From: CAZZBK01 sp964652155
Lineage (GTDB): Bacteria > Planctomycetota > Planctomycetia > Pirellulales > PNKZ01
Length of the DNA: 5,728 nt
Reading direction: 5' to 3'
Assembly: GCA_964652155.1 (NCBI GenBank)
Contig: CAZZBK010000231.1
Span: 1 to 5,728, forward strand
Shown: positions 1 through 4,924 of the stretch, piece by piece
Layout: each line of letters starts with the position of its first letter
Position numbering within the stretch: the stretch's first letter is position 1
Made by a program: the position numbers and the translations under genes
Notes under the pieces: model-generated
Database searches by the model: none
What the model saw: the letters and a program-made list of their open reading frames with translations, nothing else
What the model was told of the DNA's origin: nothing

Positions 1-713
1 ATCAGGCGCTCAAAGCGGTCTCGCTCCCCTTTTGTGCGAACAAGGTCACCGCCCTGATCGGCCCTTCGGGCTGCGGAAAGACGACCCTCTTGCGGTGCTT
101 CAATCGCATGCACGACCTGTACAGCGGCAATCGCTACCAAGGCGAAATTCGGCTCCATCCCGACGGCATCAACATTGTCGATCCCGCAGTCGAGCCGCTC
201 GAAATGCGCCTCCGCATCGGCATGGTGTTCCAGAAGCCCAACCCCTTTGCCAAGTCCATCTTCGAGAACGTGGCCTTTGGCATGCGGCTGCAAGGCATCA
301 ACGAGCCACGCGTGCTCGCCGAACGGGTCGAGGCGGCCCTCCGCAGCGCGGCCCTCTGGGACGAAACCAAGGATACGCTCAAAAAGTCGGCCCATGAACT
401 CTCGGGCGGACAGCAGCAGCGGCTGTGCATCGCCCGCGCCCTGGCCACTCAGCCCGAGATCCTGTTGTTCGACGAGCCCACCTCGGCACTCGATCCCATC
501 GCCACCGCGAAGATCGAGGACCTGCTCGACTCGCTCCGCAACCAGATCACGATTCTGATCGTGACCCATAACATGCAACAGGCCGGTCGCATCGCCGATT
601 ACACGGCCTTCATGTTCCAGGGGGAACTCATCGAGATGGACCGCACGCCCGACATGTTCGAGCGCCCCTCGTTCAAGCTGACCGAAGACTATCTGACCGG
701 CCGCTTCGGGTAA
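1..713 (+). CDS. pstB: Phosphate ABC transporter ATP-binding protein PstB (5'-truncated by window edge)
   Basis: This is the cytoplasmic ATPase of the PstSCAB high-affinity phosphate importer; it powers uptake by hydrolysing ATP. The reading frame is open from base 3, giving 236 visible residues. Since PstB is usually about 250-280 residues, only the first few dozen are missing. Motifs appear in the expected order: Walker A GPSGCGKTT (bases 60-86), Q-loop region GMVFQKPNPF, ABC signature LSGGQQQR (399-422), Walker B with D-loop LLFDEPTSALD (462-494) and the switch histidine in VTHN (567-569). The ending TEDYLTGRFG is characteristic of PstB rather than of a generic ABC ATPase. Upstream pst genes would lie outside the window. 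The usual neighbour phoU does not follow; the next gene faces it 34 bases away. All catalytic motifs are intact. Confidence 0.96.
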   Translation, partial: QALKAVSLPFCANKVTALIGPSGCGKTTLLRCFNRMHDLYSGNRYQGEIRLHPDGINIVDPAVEPLEMRLRIGMVFQKPNPFAKSIFENVAFGMRLQGINEPRVLAERVEAALRSAALWDETKDTLKKSAHELSGGQQQRLCIARALATQPEILLFDEPTSALDPIATAKIEDLLDSLRNQITILIVTHNMQQAGRIADYTAFMFQGELIEMDRTPDMFERPSFKLTEDYLTGRFG

Positions 714-747
714 TTTACTGTCCGCGTCGAGCAGGCTTTTCGTGCGT

Positions 748-1035
748 TCACGCCACCGGCTCGTCGGCCACCTCGGCCGAGAGGATCAGCACCGCGTCGC
801 CGTCGCGCAGCGGATAATTTGTGTCGGTCGTGAATTGCCGGCCGTTCACGTTGGCCAGCAGCCCCTCGCGCAAGTGGCTGCCGTCGAGGCAGGCCGTCGC
901 GAACCGCGCGTGGATCTCGGCCACGTGGTCGAGCACTTCGCCCAGGGTTTGTCCCCGGGCCGTCACCACGGCGCAGCCGGTCCGTTCACGCGGGATGCCG
1001 AAAAACTCGACGCGAATCTCGGTGTCCGTCGCCAT
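748..1035 (-). CDS. MoaD/ThiS-like small ubiquitin-fold protein lacking the C-terminal Gly-Gly
   Basis: A 95-residue protein with a beta-grasp pattern: strand RVEFFGIPRERTG (residues 8-20), helix LGEVLDHVAEIHARF (31-45) and the closing segment VNGRQF...LRDGDAVLILSAEVAD (63-91), very like MoaD and ThiS. Those proteins carry sulfur as a C-terminal thiocarboxylate for molybdopterin or thiamine synthesis, activated by adenylation of a terminal Gly-Gly. Here the chain ends SAEVADEPVA, so the reactive diglycine is missing and classical sulfur transfer is doubtful. ATG at 1035 is preferred because a GGAGGA sits five bases upstream; an in-frame GTG at 1038 is the alternative. No cofactor-synthesis partner such as MoaE or MoeB/ThiF is visible. 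The gene converges on pstB. The fold call is fairly firm; the function is open. Confidence 0.85.
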   Translation of the reverse strand: MATDTEIRVEFFGIPRERTGCAVVTARGQTLGEVLDHVAEIHARFATACLDGSHLREGLLANVNGRQFTTDTNYPLRDGDAVLILSAEVADEPVA

Positions 1036-1040
1036 CACAT

Positions 1041-1046
1041 TCCTCC
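1041..1046 (-). promoter_or_regulatory. Shine-Dalgarno site of the MoaD-like gene
   Basis: The minus strand reads GGAGGA five bases before ATG at 1035 and only two before GTG at 1038. The spacing favours the ATG. Confidence 0.7.
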
Positions 1047-1137
1047 GTTGGTCGCGAGTGCAGTTTCGAGGCGGTTGTTCTTATTCTACGCAACGAGGCA
1101 AGTATAGTTCGCTCACATTTAGATTCTGTGTGCGAAA

Positions 1138-1164
1138 GGGCACCCATCGAACGAAACGATGCCC
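1138..1164 (-). terminator. Possible weak terminator hairpin after the cytochrome gene
   Basis: GGGC (1138-1141) can pair with GCCC (1161-1164) and ATCG (1146-1149) with CGAT (1157-1160), leaving a seven-base loop and a four-base bulge. On the minus strand it lies about 40 bases past the cytochrome stop and is followed by only three T residues. It could end the DUF3500-cytochrome transcript, but the short T run makes this weak. No clear promoter for the MoaD-like gene was found in the 171-base gap. Confidence 0.22.
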
Positions 1165-1206
1165 CCTCCCAGAGCCGGTCCGTCTCGGGCCGGTCGTGAA
1201 TCGGAC

Positions 1207-1605
1207 TCATTTTGCCGCTGGCAGCCGGTCGACCCAGGCGCGCAGCAGTTTAAGTTCGTCGCTCGTAACGCGGGGCTGCTCTTTGGCCGGGGGCATCTCG
1301 TCGTAGTGGATCAGCTCGATGAGCAGGCTCTTCTTCGCGTTGCCCGGCTTGATCGCTGGCCCCGACGCGCCCCCTTCGAGCATGGCCTCGACCGTGCGCG
1401 TGTCGAGCTTGCCGCCGCGACGTTTTTCGCCGTGGCAGCGATTGCACTTGGCCGCGAGAATCGGCTCGATGTGCGTCTTGAAGTCCGGGGCCTCGGCGGC
1501 CTCTTCCGCCGCGCAAAGCAAGCGGGGCTTCTCACCCGTGAGGATGAAAAGCCCCGCCCATGCGAGTACGACAACGACTATTTTCTGGCGACGATACTCA
1601 GCCAT
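1207..1605 (-). CDS. Small planctomycete-type c-type cytochrome (PSCyt1-like domain), exported
   Basis: A 132-residue protein carrying one covalently bound haem c. The haem motif CNRCH is at residues 54-58 (C54, C57, H58). It sits in the context HIEPILAAKC...HG, typical of the planctomycete cytochrome c domain. M104, in the segment HYDEMPPAKEQP, is the likely sixth haem ligand, and the domain closes with ELKLLRAWVDRLP. A hydrophobic stretch at residues 9-22 is a signal peptide or anchor, placing the protein in the periplasm. In planctomycetes this domain is usually fused in front of DUF1549/DUF1553; here it stands alone. Its start lies 24 bases after the DUF3500-like stop with no obvious ribosome binding site, which suggests co-transcription and perhaps translational coupling. 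It may transfer electrons, but no partner is proven. Confidence 0.88.
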   Translation of the reverse strand: MAEYRRQKIVVVVLAWAGLFILTGEKPRLLCAAEEAAEAPDFKTHIEPILAAKCNRCHGEKRRGGKLDTRTVEAMLEGGASGPAIKPGNAKKSLLIELIHYDEMPPAKEQPRVTSDELKLLRAWVDRLPAAK

Positions 1606-1629
1606 GTTACGATCAATGTGACTGCGGCG

Positions 1630-2661
1630 TTAGGCCTGGCCGACAATGTTCACATAGCAGTGCACGTGCGGCAGCACGCGGTAGTTCCACACGAACCCGG
1701 GGCCTTCCAGCCGCCAGTAATCCCAGCGGTCGTTCCCCTTGTCGGCCTTGTCCTTGTAAAACGCCAGGCGGATCTTTTCCAAGCCGCCGTTGGCCTTGAT
1801 CAACTGCATGACCTCGTCGCCGTCTTCCTTGCGGAATGGGGCGAGCAGAGTCCGCATGACCGACGCCACCAGCTCACGCTGCGACGGATCGAGGTCGGCG
1901 TCGATGATCCCGGCACGAGACTTCTCGTCGCGGAACTTGAGCCCCGTCTGGGCGTCGCCCGGATTCCCGACGACAATCGCCTTCTCACGCTGCTTCTCGT
2001 TGAGCGCGTCGAACACCGCCATGACCTGCTTGGTCTGGTAGTTGTACACGTTCGTTTCGCTGTGACCGTTGGCGCTGTGACCGTAGTACATCGGGCCGCC
2101 AAAGGCCGCGTTCGGCTGCGAGTTGCCATCGCACCGTAGGGTCAAGTGATGACCGGCAAACACCCACGAGAACGGATCCTTACCCGAGGGATCGCCGAAC
2201 ATGGCCACGCCGTTCCCCTCGAACGACCCAGCCCCGTCCCACTTGCCGCCACGCTCCAATCGCGTGAACGCCTCGTCCCCCGACAAAATGGCTCGCAGCG
2301 TGGCGCGAATCAGATCTTGTTGTGGCTTGGTGTACTCTTGGGCAATCCTCTTACCGAGGATCGGCGAGTTAAACGTTTGCAGCCGGGTCGGCGTCCCTTT
2401 GTCGCCGCCATGATCCCAGGCGAACACGAGTGACTTCTTCTGCTCGTCGCTCAACGTCGAGTACAGTTCGCGCACCAGCGACTCGGCCGGCTTCTCGGTC
2501 CCCTGAGCCCGAACGCGCCGCGCCGGCAGCAAGGTCGAGCCCACGGTCACGGCCGCCAACGAGCCCGACACGGCCCGAATGAACTCTCGTCGATCGACGC
2601 CAACCGACGCTGCTGCAGGGGTCGCGCACTCAGGACAATTCCGTTGCGGGGTACTCGACAT
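1630..2661 (-). CDS. Tat-exported DUF3500-like protein
   Basis: A 343-residue protein. The twin-arginine motif DRREFIRAV at residues 23-31 is followed by a hydrophobic stretch (about 32-46) and an ARRVRAQG cleavage region near 47-54, so it should be exported folded by Tat. The rest resembles DUF3500, a family without a well-defined activity. Histidine- and aromatic-rich patches include FAWDHGGD (80-87), FAGHHLTLRC (168-177), YYGHSANGH (192-200) and LPHVHCYVNI (330-339); these could bind metal, which is inference. The start at 2661 is chosen over in-frame upstream codons because AAGGAG lies seven bases before it and the Tat signal is then near the N-terminus. A candidate promoter lies just upstream. 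It heads a two-gene unit with the small cytochrome, so a periplasmic redox role is possible but unproven. Confidence 0.85.
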   Translation of the reverse strand: MSSTPQRNCPECATPAAASVGVDRREFIRAVSGSLAAVTVGSTLLPARRVRAQGTEKPAESLVRELYSTLSDEQKKSLVFAWDHGGDKGTPTRLQTFNSPILGKRIAQEYTKPQQDLIRATLRAILSGDEAFTRLERGGKWDGAGSFEGNGVAMFGDPSGKDPFSWVFAGHHLTLRCDGNSQPNAAFGGPMYYGHSANGHSETNVYNYQTKQVMAVFDALNEKQREKAIVVGNPGDAQTGLKFRDEKSRAGIIDADLDPSQRELVASVMRTLLAPFRKEDGDEVMQLIKANGGLEKIRLAFYKDKADKGNDRWDYWRLEGPGFVWNYRVLPHVHCYVNIVGQA

Positions 2662-2668
2662 AACCGTG

Positions 2669-2674
2669 CTCCTT
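2669..2674 (-). promoter_or_regulatory. Shine-Dalgarno site fixing the start of the DUF3500-like gene
   Basis: The minus strand reads AAGGAG seven bases before ATG at 2661. This supports the 343-residue product over a version extended to 2775. Confidence 0.75.
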
Positions 2675-2719
2675 GCCGTCAGGCAGATAGGTGGGTGGAA
2701 TTTACATAAGCCGGCGCTG

Positions 2720-2748
2720 ATTATTGCATGACCGGCGTGGGGTTGCAA
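2720..2748 (-). promoter_or_regulatory. Candidate sigma70 promoter of the DUF3500-cytochrome unit
   Basis: On the minus strand a -35 element TTGCAA (2743-2748, 4/6 match) is separated by exactly 17 bases from a -10 element AATAAT (2720-2725, 5/6 match). Transcription would start near 2713, leaving a leader of about 50 bases before the ATG at 2661. The rest of the 2662-2851 spacer shows no gene. Confidence 0.5.
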
Positions 2749-2851
2749 ACTTTTCTTGGCTACCCTCTCGCGCACCGAGGGTGGACGATTGCGGTGTCAA
2801 CTCACGTGCGTCGATCGCGTCGCGGAGATTAGACACCCCGTTTTAGGCCGC

Positions 2852-2879
2852 TTGTCGGCGCGGATCGGGCGGTTAGAAT
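2852..2879 (+). promoter_or_regulatory. Candidate sigma70 promoter of tRNA-Gly
   Basis: TTGTCG (2852-2857, 4/6 match) and TAGAAT (2874-2879, 5/6 match) are 16 bases apart. Transcription would begin near 2886, eight bases before the mature tRNA, a short leader that is normal for a tRNA gene. Confidence 0.55.
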
Positions 2880-2893
2880 GAGCAGTTCATTAG

Positions 2894-2964
2894 GCGGGTG
2901 TAGCTTAGTGGTAAAGCATCGGCTTCCCAAGCCGACGATGTGGGTCCGATTCCCATCACCCGCT
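2894..2964 (+). tRNA. tRNA-Gly, anticodon CCC
   Basis: A complete 71-base cloverleaf that decodes GGG. The acceptor stem GCGGGTG (2894-2900) pairs with CACCCGC (2957-2963), and T2964 is the discriminator base usual in bacterial tRNA-Gly. The D-stem is GCTT/AAGC around the loop AGTGGTA. The anticodon stem TCGGC/GCCGA holds the loop TTCCCAA with anticodon CCC at 2926-2928. The variable region is four bases and the T-stem is GTGGG/CCCAT. The 3' CCA is not encoded. One oddity: the T-loop is TCCGATT, so the position that is normally U55 (pseudouridine) is C. No terminator with a T run follows. Confidence 0.93.
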
Positions 2965-3007
2965 CTCTCTTATTGGGCTGATCTTACCAACTCTGCTGCC
3001 GAATGTT

Positions 3008-3024
3008 CGGCGACCGAGTCGCCG
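3008..3024. other. Small hairpin between the convergent tRNA and Cys-rich genes
   Basis: CGGCGAC (3008-3014) and GTCGCCG (3018-3024) form a perfect 7 bp stem with a three-base loop. It could help end transcription from either side, but neither strand shows a T run after it. Confidence 0.3.
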
Positions 3025-3047
3025 GCTTGGGGCAGCCGTGGGGCGAC

Positions 3048-3494
3048 TTAGCGCGACATGTCGAACGTGCCGTGGTCTTTCTTCGACTGATAGGTGGCGT
3101 GGAACTTGCAATCAGTCGCATAGCCGCAGCAGCTAAATGTGCCGCCGAAGAACGGGATGCTTTTCGAGGCGCGGAAGTACACGATGCCGTCTTCGACCTG
3201 GTACGGCTCGAGGTTGACCGAGTAGCGGAAGCCGATGACCTTGAAGAACGTGCCCGAGAACTGGCATTGATAGTGGCAGCCGCACGGCACGATCTTGGCG
3301 CGGAGCTTGCCGTGATGGCCATTGCAGCAGCTCAGCCACGACCCACACGTCCAACAGCCGCTGATATCGGCTCCGGTGGGGGCGGCGGTCGGCTCGGCCG
3401 ACAGTCGGCCCAGCGGCGCGACGAGGGGCACGGCCAAGATCAGGGCCAGCAGGCACAACCGGCGACTCGACAGGCATCCAGCAGCGAACGTCAT
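3048..3494 (-). CDS. Secreted Cys-rich hypothetical protein
   Basis: A 148-residue protein of unknown function. Residues 1-33 form a signal peptide: Arg-Arg at 11-12, a hydrophobic core at about 13-25, and a probable cut after LSA at 31-33. The mature part of about 115 residues holds ten cysteines (47, 50, 56, 57, 71, 73, 77, 122, 123, 129), an even number suited to disulfide bonds or metal binding outside the cytoplasm. Its layout, SGCW...GSW...GHHGKL...FSGTFFKVIGFRYSV...GGTFSCCGYATDC...DHGTFDMSR, recalls small beta-rich secreted proteins I associate with planctomycetes. That is recognition by pattern, not a search result. ATG at 3494 is preferred over GTG at 3530 because GGAAG lies six bases upstream and the signal peptide then has normal length. 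It stands alone and converges on the tRNA gene. Confidence 0.75.
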   Translation of the reverse strand: MTFAAGCLSSRRLCLLALILAVPLVAPLGRLSAEPTAAPTGADISGCWTCGSWLSCCNGHHGKLRAKIVPCGCHYQCQFSGTFFKVIGFRYSVNLEPYQVEDGIVYFRASKSIPFFGGTFSCCGYATDCKFHATYQSKKDHGTFDMSR

Positions 3495-3500
3495 AAGGCA

Positions 3501-3505
3501 CTTCC
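3501..3505 (-). promoter_or_regulatory. Weak ribosome binding site of the Cys-rich gene
   Basis: The minus strand reads GGAAG six bases before ATG at 3494. The alternative GTG at 3530 has no such element. Confidence 0.45.
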
Positions 3506-3666
3506 GGTATAGGCAGAATAAACCGCGCACGTCGTTCGATCGGCGTGCGCATCGATCGGGAATGGCAGCTTCATCGTTCGACCGTATCGGCGTCGTTTTT
3601 CCTGCGACTTGAGTAGCCGTCGCCGCACGACGTTTTGCAACGATTGCAGCGGAGGAAAGTGCCGAG

Positions 3667-3701
3667 GGATGAAGGATGAAGGAAGAAGGATGAAGGATGA
3701 A
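3667..3701 (+). repeat. Heptanucleotide tandem array GGATGAA x5
   Basis: Five consecutive 7-base units, four of them exactly GGATGAA and the middle one GGAAGAA. The array is non-coding and almost all purine on this strand. Confidence 0.9.
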
Positions 3702-3735
3702 AACGGAGCGCTATCGCGTCAGCGTTCAGTCATTT

Positions 3736-3763
3736 ATCACTTAGCACTCAGCACTCAGCACTT
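3736..3763 (+). repeat. Heptanucleotide tandem array AGCACTC x4
   Basis: Four units in register: ATCACTT, AGCACTC, AGCACTC, AGCACTT. The two outer units are degenerate. The array starts 35 bases after the GGATGAA array and has the same period but an unrelated unit. Confidence 0.8.
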
Positions 3764-3796
3764 CTCCTGGATTTTGGCCAAGAACCAAACCGCACC

Positions 3797-3971
3797 CGCC
3801 GCATCGACTCGTGCAACACCAACGTGTTGCCCACGTCTCAGGTCACGAAGCTAAACGAATGATGACGAGGGGCGCGGCCAAAATGAAGAGAAAAAGTTTT
3901 CGGTTTTCGGTTAGCCGCGACGCGGAGCGGAGCGCGTAACCGTCGCAAAACCGAACCGGTCCGCGTGCTTT
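3797..3971 (+). repeat. Dispersed repeat element, copy A
   Basis: A 175-base element with a second direct copy at 5468-5651. Its left block (3797-3853) matches copy B at 56 of 57 positions and contains a 7 bp hairpin (GCAACAC 3813-3819 with GTGTTGC 3824-3830). The middle is poorly conserved. Its right block (3921-3971) matches at 50 of 51 positions. TTCGGTTTT (3899-3907) can pair with AAAACCGAA (3947-3955), enclosing smaller inverted repeats. The element runs directly into a heptanucleotide array. It is non-coding as far as I can see and has no transposase. Confidence 0.85.
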
Positions 3972-3972
3972 C

Positions 3973-4007
3973 GTGTTTCGTGTTTCGTGTTGGGTGTTGG
4001 GTGTTGG
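3973..4007 (+). repeat. Heptanucleotide tail of repeat copy A
   Basis: Two units of GTGTTTC followed by three of GTGTTGG, all in one register. It occupies the same place, just after the element core, as the GTGTTGA/GTGTTTG array after copy B. Confidence 0.9.
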
Positions 4008-4018
4008 GTTTCAGACCC

Positions 4019-4047
4019 ACGTTCCGGCGGCTTGGCCGCCGGAACGT
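4019..4047. other. Perfect 13 bp GC-rich hairpin
   Basis: ACGTTCCGGCGGC (4019-4031) and GCCGCCGGAACGT (4035-4047) are exact reverse complements around a TTG loop. No T run follows on either strand, so it is not a textbook intrinsic terminator. It sits 11 bases after the copy A tail and may mark the right end of that element. Confidence 0.75.
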
Positions 4048-4085
4048 CGCACATCGCTCGACATCGCATCCGCCATTAGCCCCCG

Positions 4086-4169
4086 GCGATCGCGATCACA
4101 CGATCCCTCTCGCTCCGGGGCTGTGTGATAGATCGCGCAGAATAGCACAACTAGACAACGCGCGATCTA
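4086..4169 (+). other. Overlapping, mutually exclusive inverted repeats upstream of the SUKH gene
   Basis: Structure 1 pairs GCGATC (4086-4091) with GATCGC (4131-4136) and ATCACAC (4095-4101) with GTGTGAT (4123-4129). Structure 2 pairs TAGATCGCGC (4129-4138) perfectly with GCGCGATCTA (4160-4169) around a 21-base loop. Bases 4129-4136 take part in both, so only one can form at a time. This could be a leader switch or simply repeat debris. Confidence 0.5.
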
Positions 4170-4322
4170 CTACGCATGAGTGTGTATACGTACAATCCAT
4201 AGCGTCTAGCGAGGCAATGATAAAAGTTTTGCCGCTCTTCTAAGGGGTGTTACCATGACTGTAAGACAAATTTAATAACAATGTTCTGCGGCCTGGGTCA
4301 TCGTATGTCCGTCGCAACAACA

Positions 4323-4783
4323 ATGACCCGACTTCATGAACTCGCTCTTGCCTTGCCGCGTCCCGGATGCGATTGGGAAGATCGGCCTCGCTTCCAGCCT
4401 CCCACACCCCCCCCCAGTCGGTGGTTAAACTCGAACGCATGGCGGGTTTTGTTCTGCCGGGAGACTTGCGAGAATTCCTCGAGCAGACAGAGGCCATCGT
4501 GGCGATGTCAGTTCACAACGGATACTGGGTTGGCGGCATCAACAATCTAATCAACGGAGATTCGTTGCCGCGCGTCGCGGACGGCGAGGCTGCGATTCCG
4601 GTAGCCACTGACGGCGGCGGAAACGCATTCCTTCTTGGTGCCAGTGGTCGAGTCTGGCATTGGAATCACGAGACGGATAAATTGAACCTCGTCGCCGCTG
4701 CTTTCGGCGCATTCTTGGAACGGATCGCAGAAGACTGGTCGGCCTATGTTTCAGAAAAGCCGGGTTGGCGGTTCCTCGTGTAG
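4323..4783 (+). CDS. SUKH (SMI1/KNR4-like) immunity-family protein, split by a frameshift at a C9 tract
   Basis: Read across a -1 shift at the C9 tract, this encodes 153 residues. Residues 1-31 (MTRLHELALALPRPG...PPTPPP) are in one frame and the rest in another. SUKH hallmarks are clear: VVKLERMAGFVLPGDLREFLEQTEA (34-58), IPVATDGGGNAFLLG (92-106), VWHWNHET (111-118) and the final helix FGAFLERIAEDWSAYVS (128-144). SUKH proteins are cytoplasmic, and many bacterial members are immunity proteins against polymorphic toxins; no toxin is visible here. The ATG at 4323 lacks a clear ribosome binding site. If no shift occurs, the downstream frame alone could start at ATG 4367 (138 residues), but its first 15 or so residues do not look like the family. 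Sequencing error, phase variation, slippage or decay are all possible. Confidence 0.72.
4407..4415 (+). repeat. C9 homopolymer at the SUKH frame break
   Basis: Nine consecutive C residues lie exactly where the two halves of the SUKH protein must be joined. One extra C, or a -1 slip on CCC codons, restores a continuous frame (PPPQSVVKLER). Confidence 0.85.
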
Positions 4784-4790
4784 CAGGCGC

Positions 4791-4888
4791 CCGCGAACCA
4801 GTCGATGAACTTGACCGGGCAGGCATGACGGTTTTTCGAGACACAAAGACCTTGCAGCCGCCCGGCAAGTTATCTTAGATCGTTAGGC
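4791..4888 (+). other. attC-like imperfect hairpin between two small genes
   Basis: GTTAGGC (4882-4888) fits the attC right-end consensus GTTRRRY. A 10-base spacer separates it from CAAGTT (4866-4871). CAAGTT pairs with AACTTG (4808-4813), and that is a 9-base spacer from AAC at 4796-4798. The stem continues as CCGGGC/GCCCGG, GGC/GCC and TG/CA. It has three unpaired A residues (4814, 4821, 4825), all on the 5' arm, as expected for the extrahelical bases of attC sites. Against this, the 5' core box reads CGCGAAC and does not fit RYYYAAC well, and no integrase is present. The site begins just after the SUKH stop and ends 36 bases before the next start. Confidence 0.35.
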
Positions 4889-4924
4889 GGCTGGGATTAC
4901 GACGTTTCGGAGCATCTCTTCAAA

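Larger units (their letters stand above)
3495..4322. other. Long non-coding spacer rich in repeats and hairpins
   Basis: I see no convincing gene in these 828 bases. They hold two short heptanucleotide arrays (3667-3701, 3736-3763), one copy of a dispersed repeat with its own heptanucleotide tail (3797-4007), a perfect 13 bp hairpin (4019-4047) and nested inverted repeats (4086-4169). The last part, about 4138-4290, is clearly AT-richer than the rest and probably contains the promoter of the SUKH gene, although no convincing -35/-10 pair was found. Confidence 0.6.

Noticed and set aside
1159..2139. Long plus-strand open frame of 326 codons opposite the cytochrome and DUF3500-like genes.
   Set aside because: It is the antisense of two well-supported minus-strand genes in GC-rich DNA, with a low-complexity Arg/Val/Ala-rich translation and no recognisable domain.
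2662..2775. N-terminal extension of the DUF3500-like protein to 2775.
   Set aside because: It would bury the Tat signal 60 residues inside the protein and overlap the candidate promoter; the ATG at 2661 has a strong ribosome binding site.
3003..3512. Plus-strand open frame of 169 codons opposite the Cys-rich gene.
   Set aside because: The minus strand gives a clear signal peptide and a patterned Cys-rich protein; the plus-strand product has no signal or family pattern.
3667..4007. Possible CRISPR array from the clustered short repeats.
   Set aside because: The repeats are contiguous 7-base units without unique spacers, and no cas gene is present.
3838..4020. Minus-strand frame encoding an N-terminus rich in NTQH/NTKH.
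   Set aside because: It is a translation of the heptanucleotide tail and repeat copy A, not a gene.
4019..4047. Intrinsic terminator at the perfect hairpin.
   Set aside because: No run of T follows on either strand, and no gene ends nearby.
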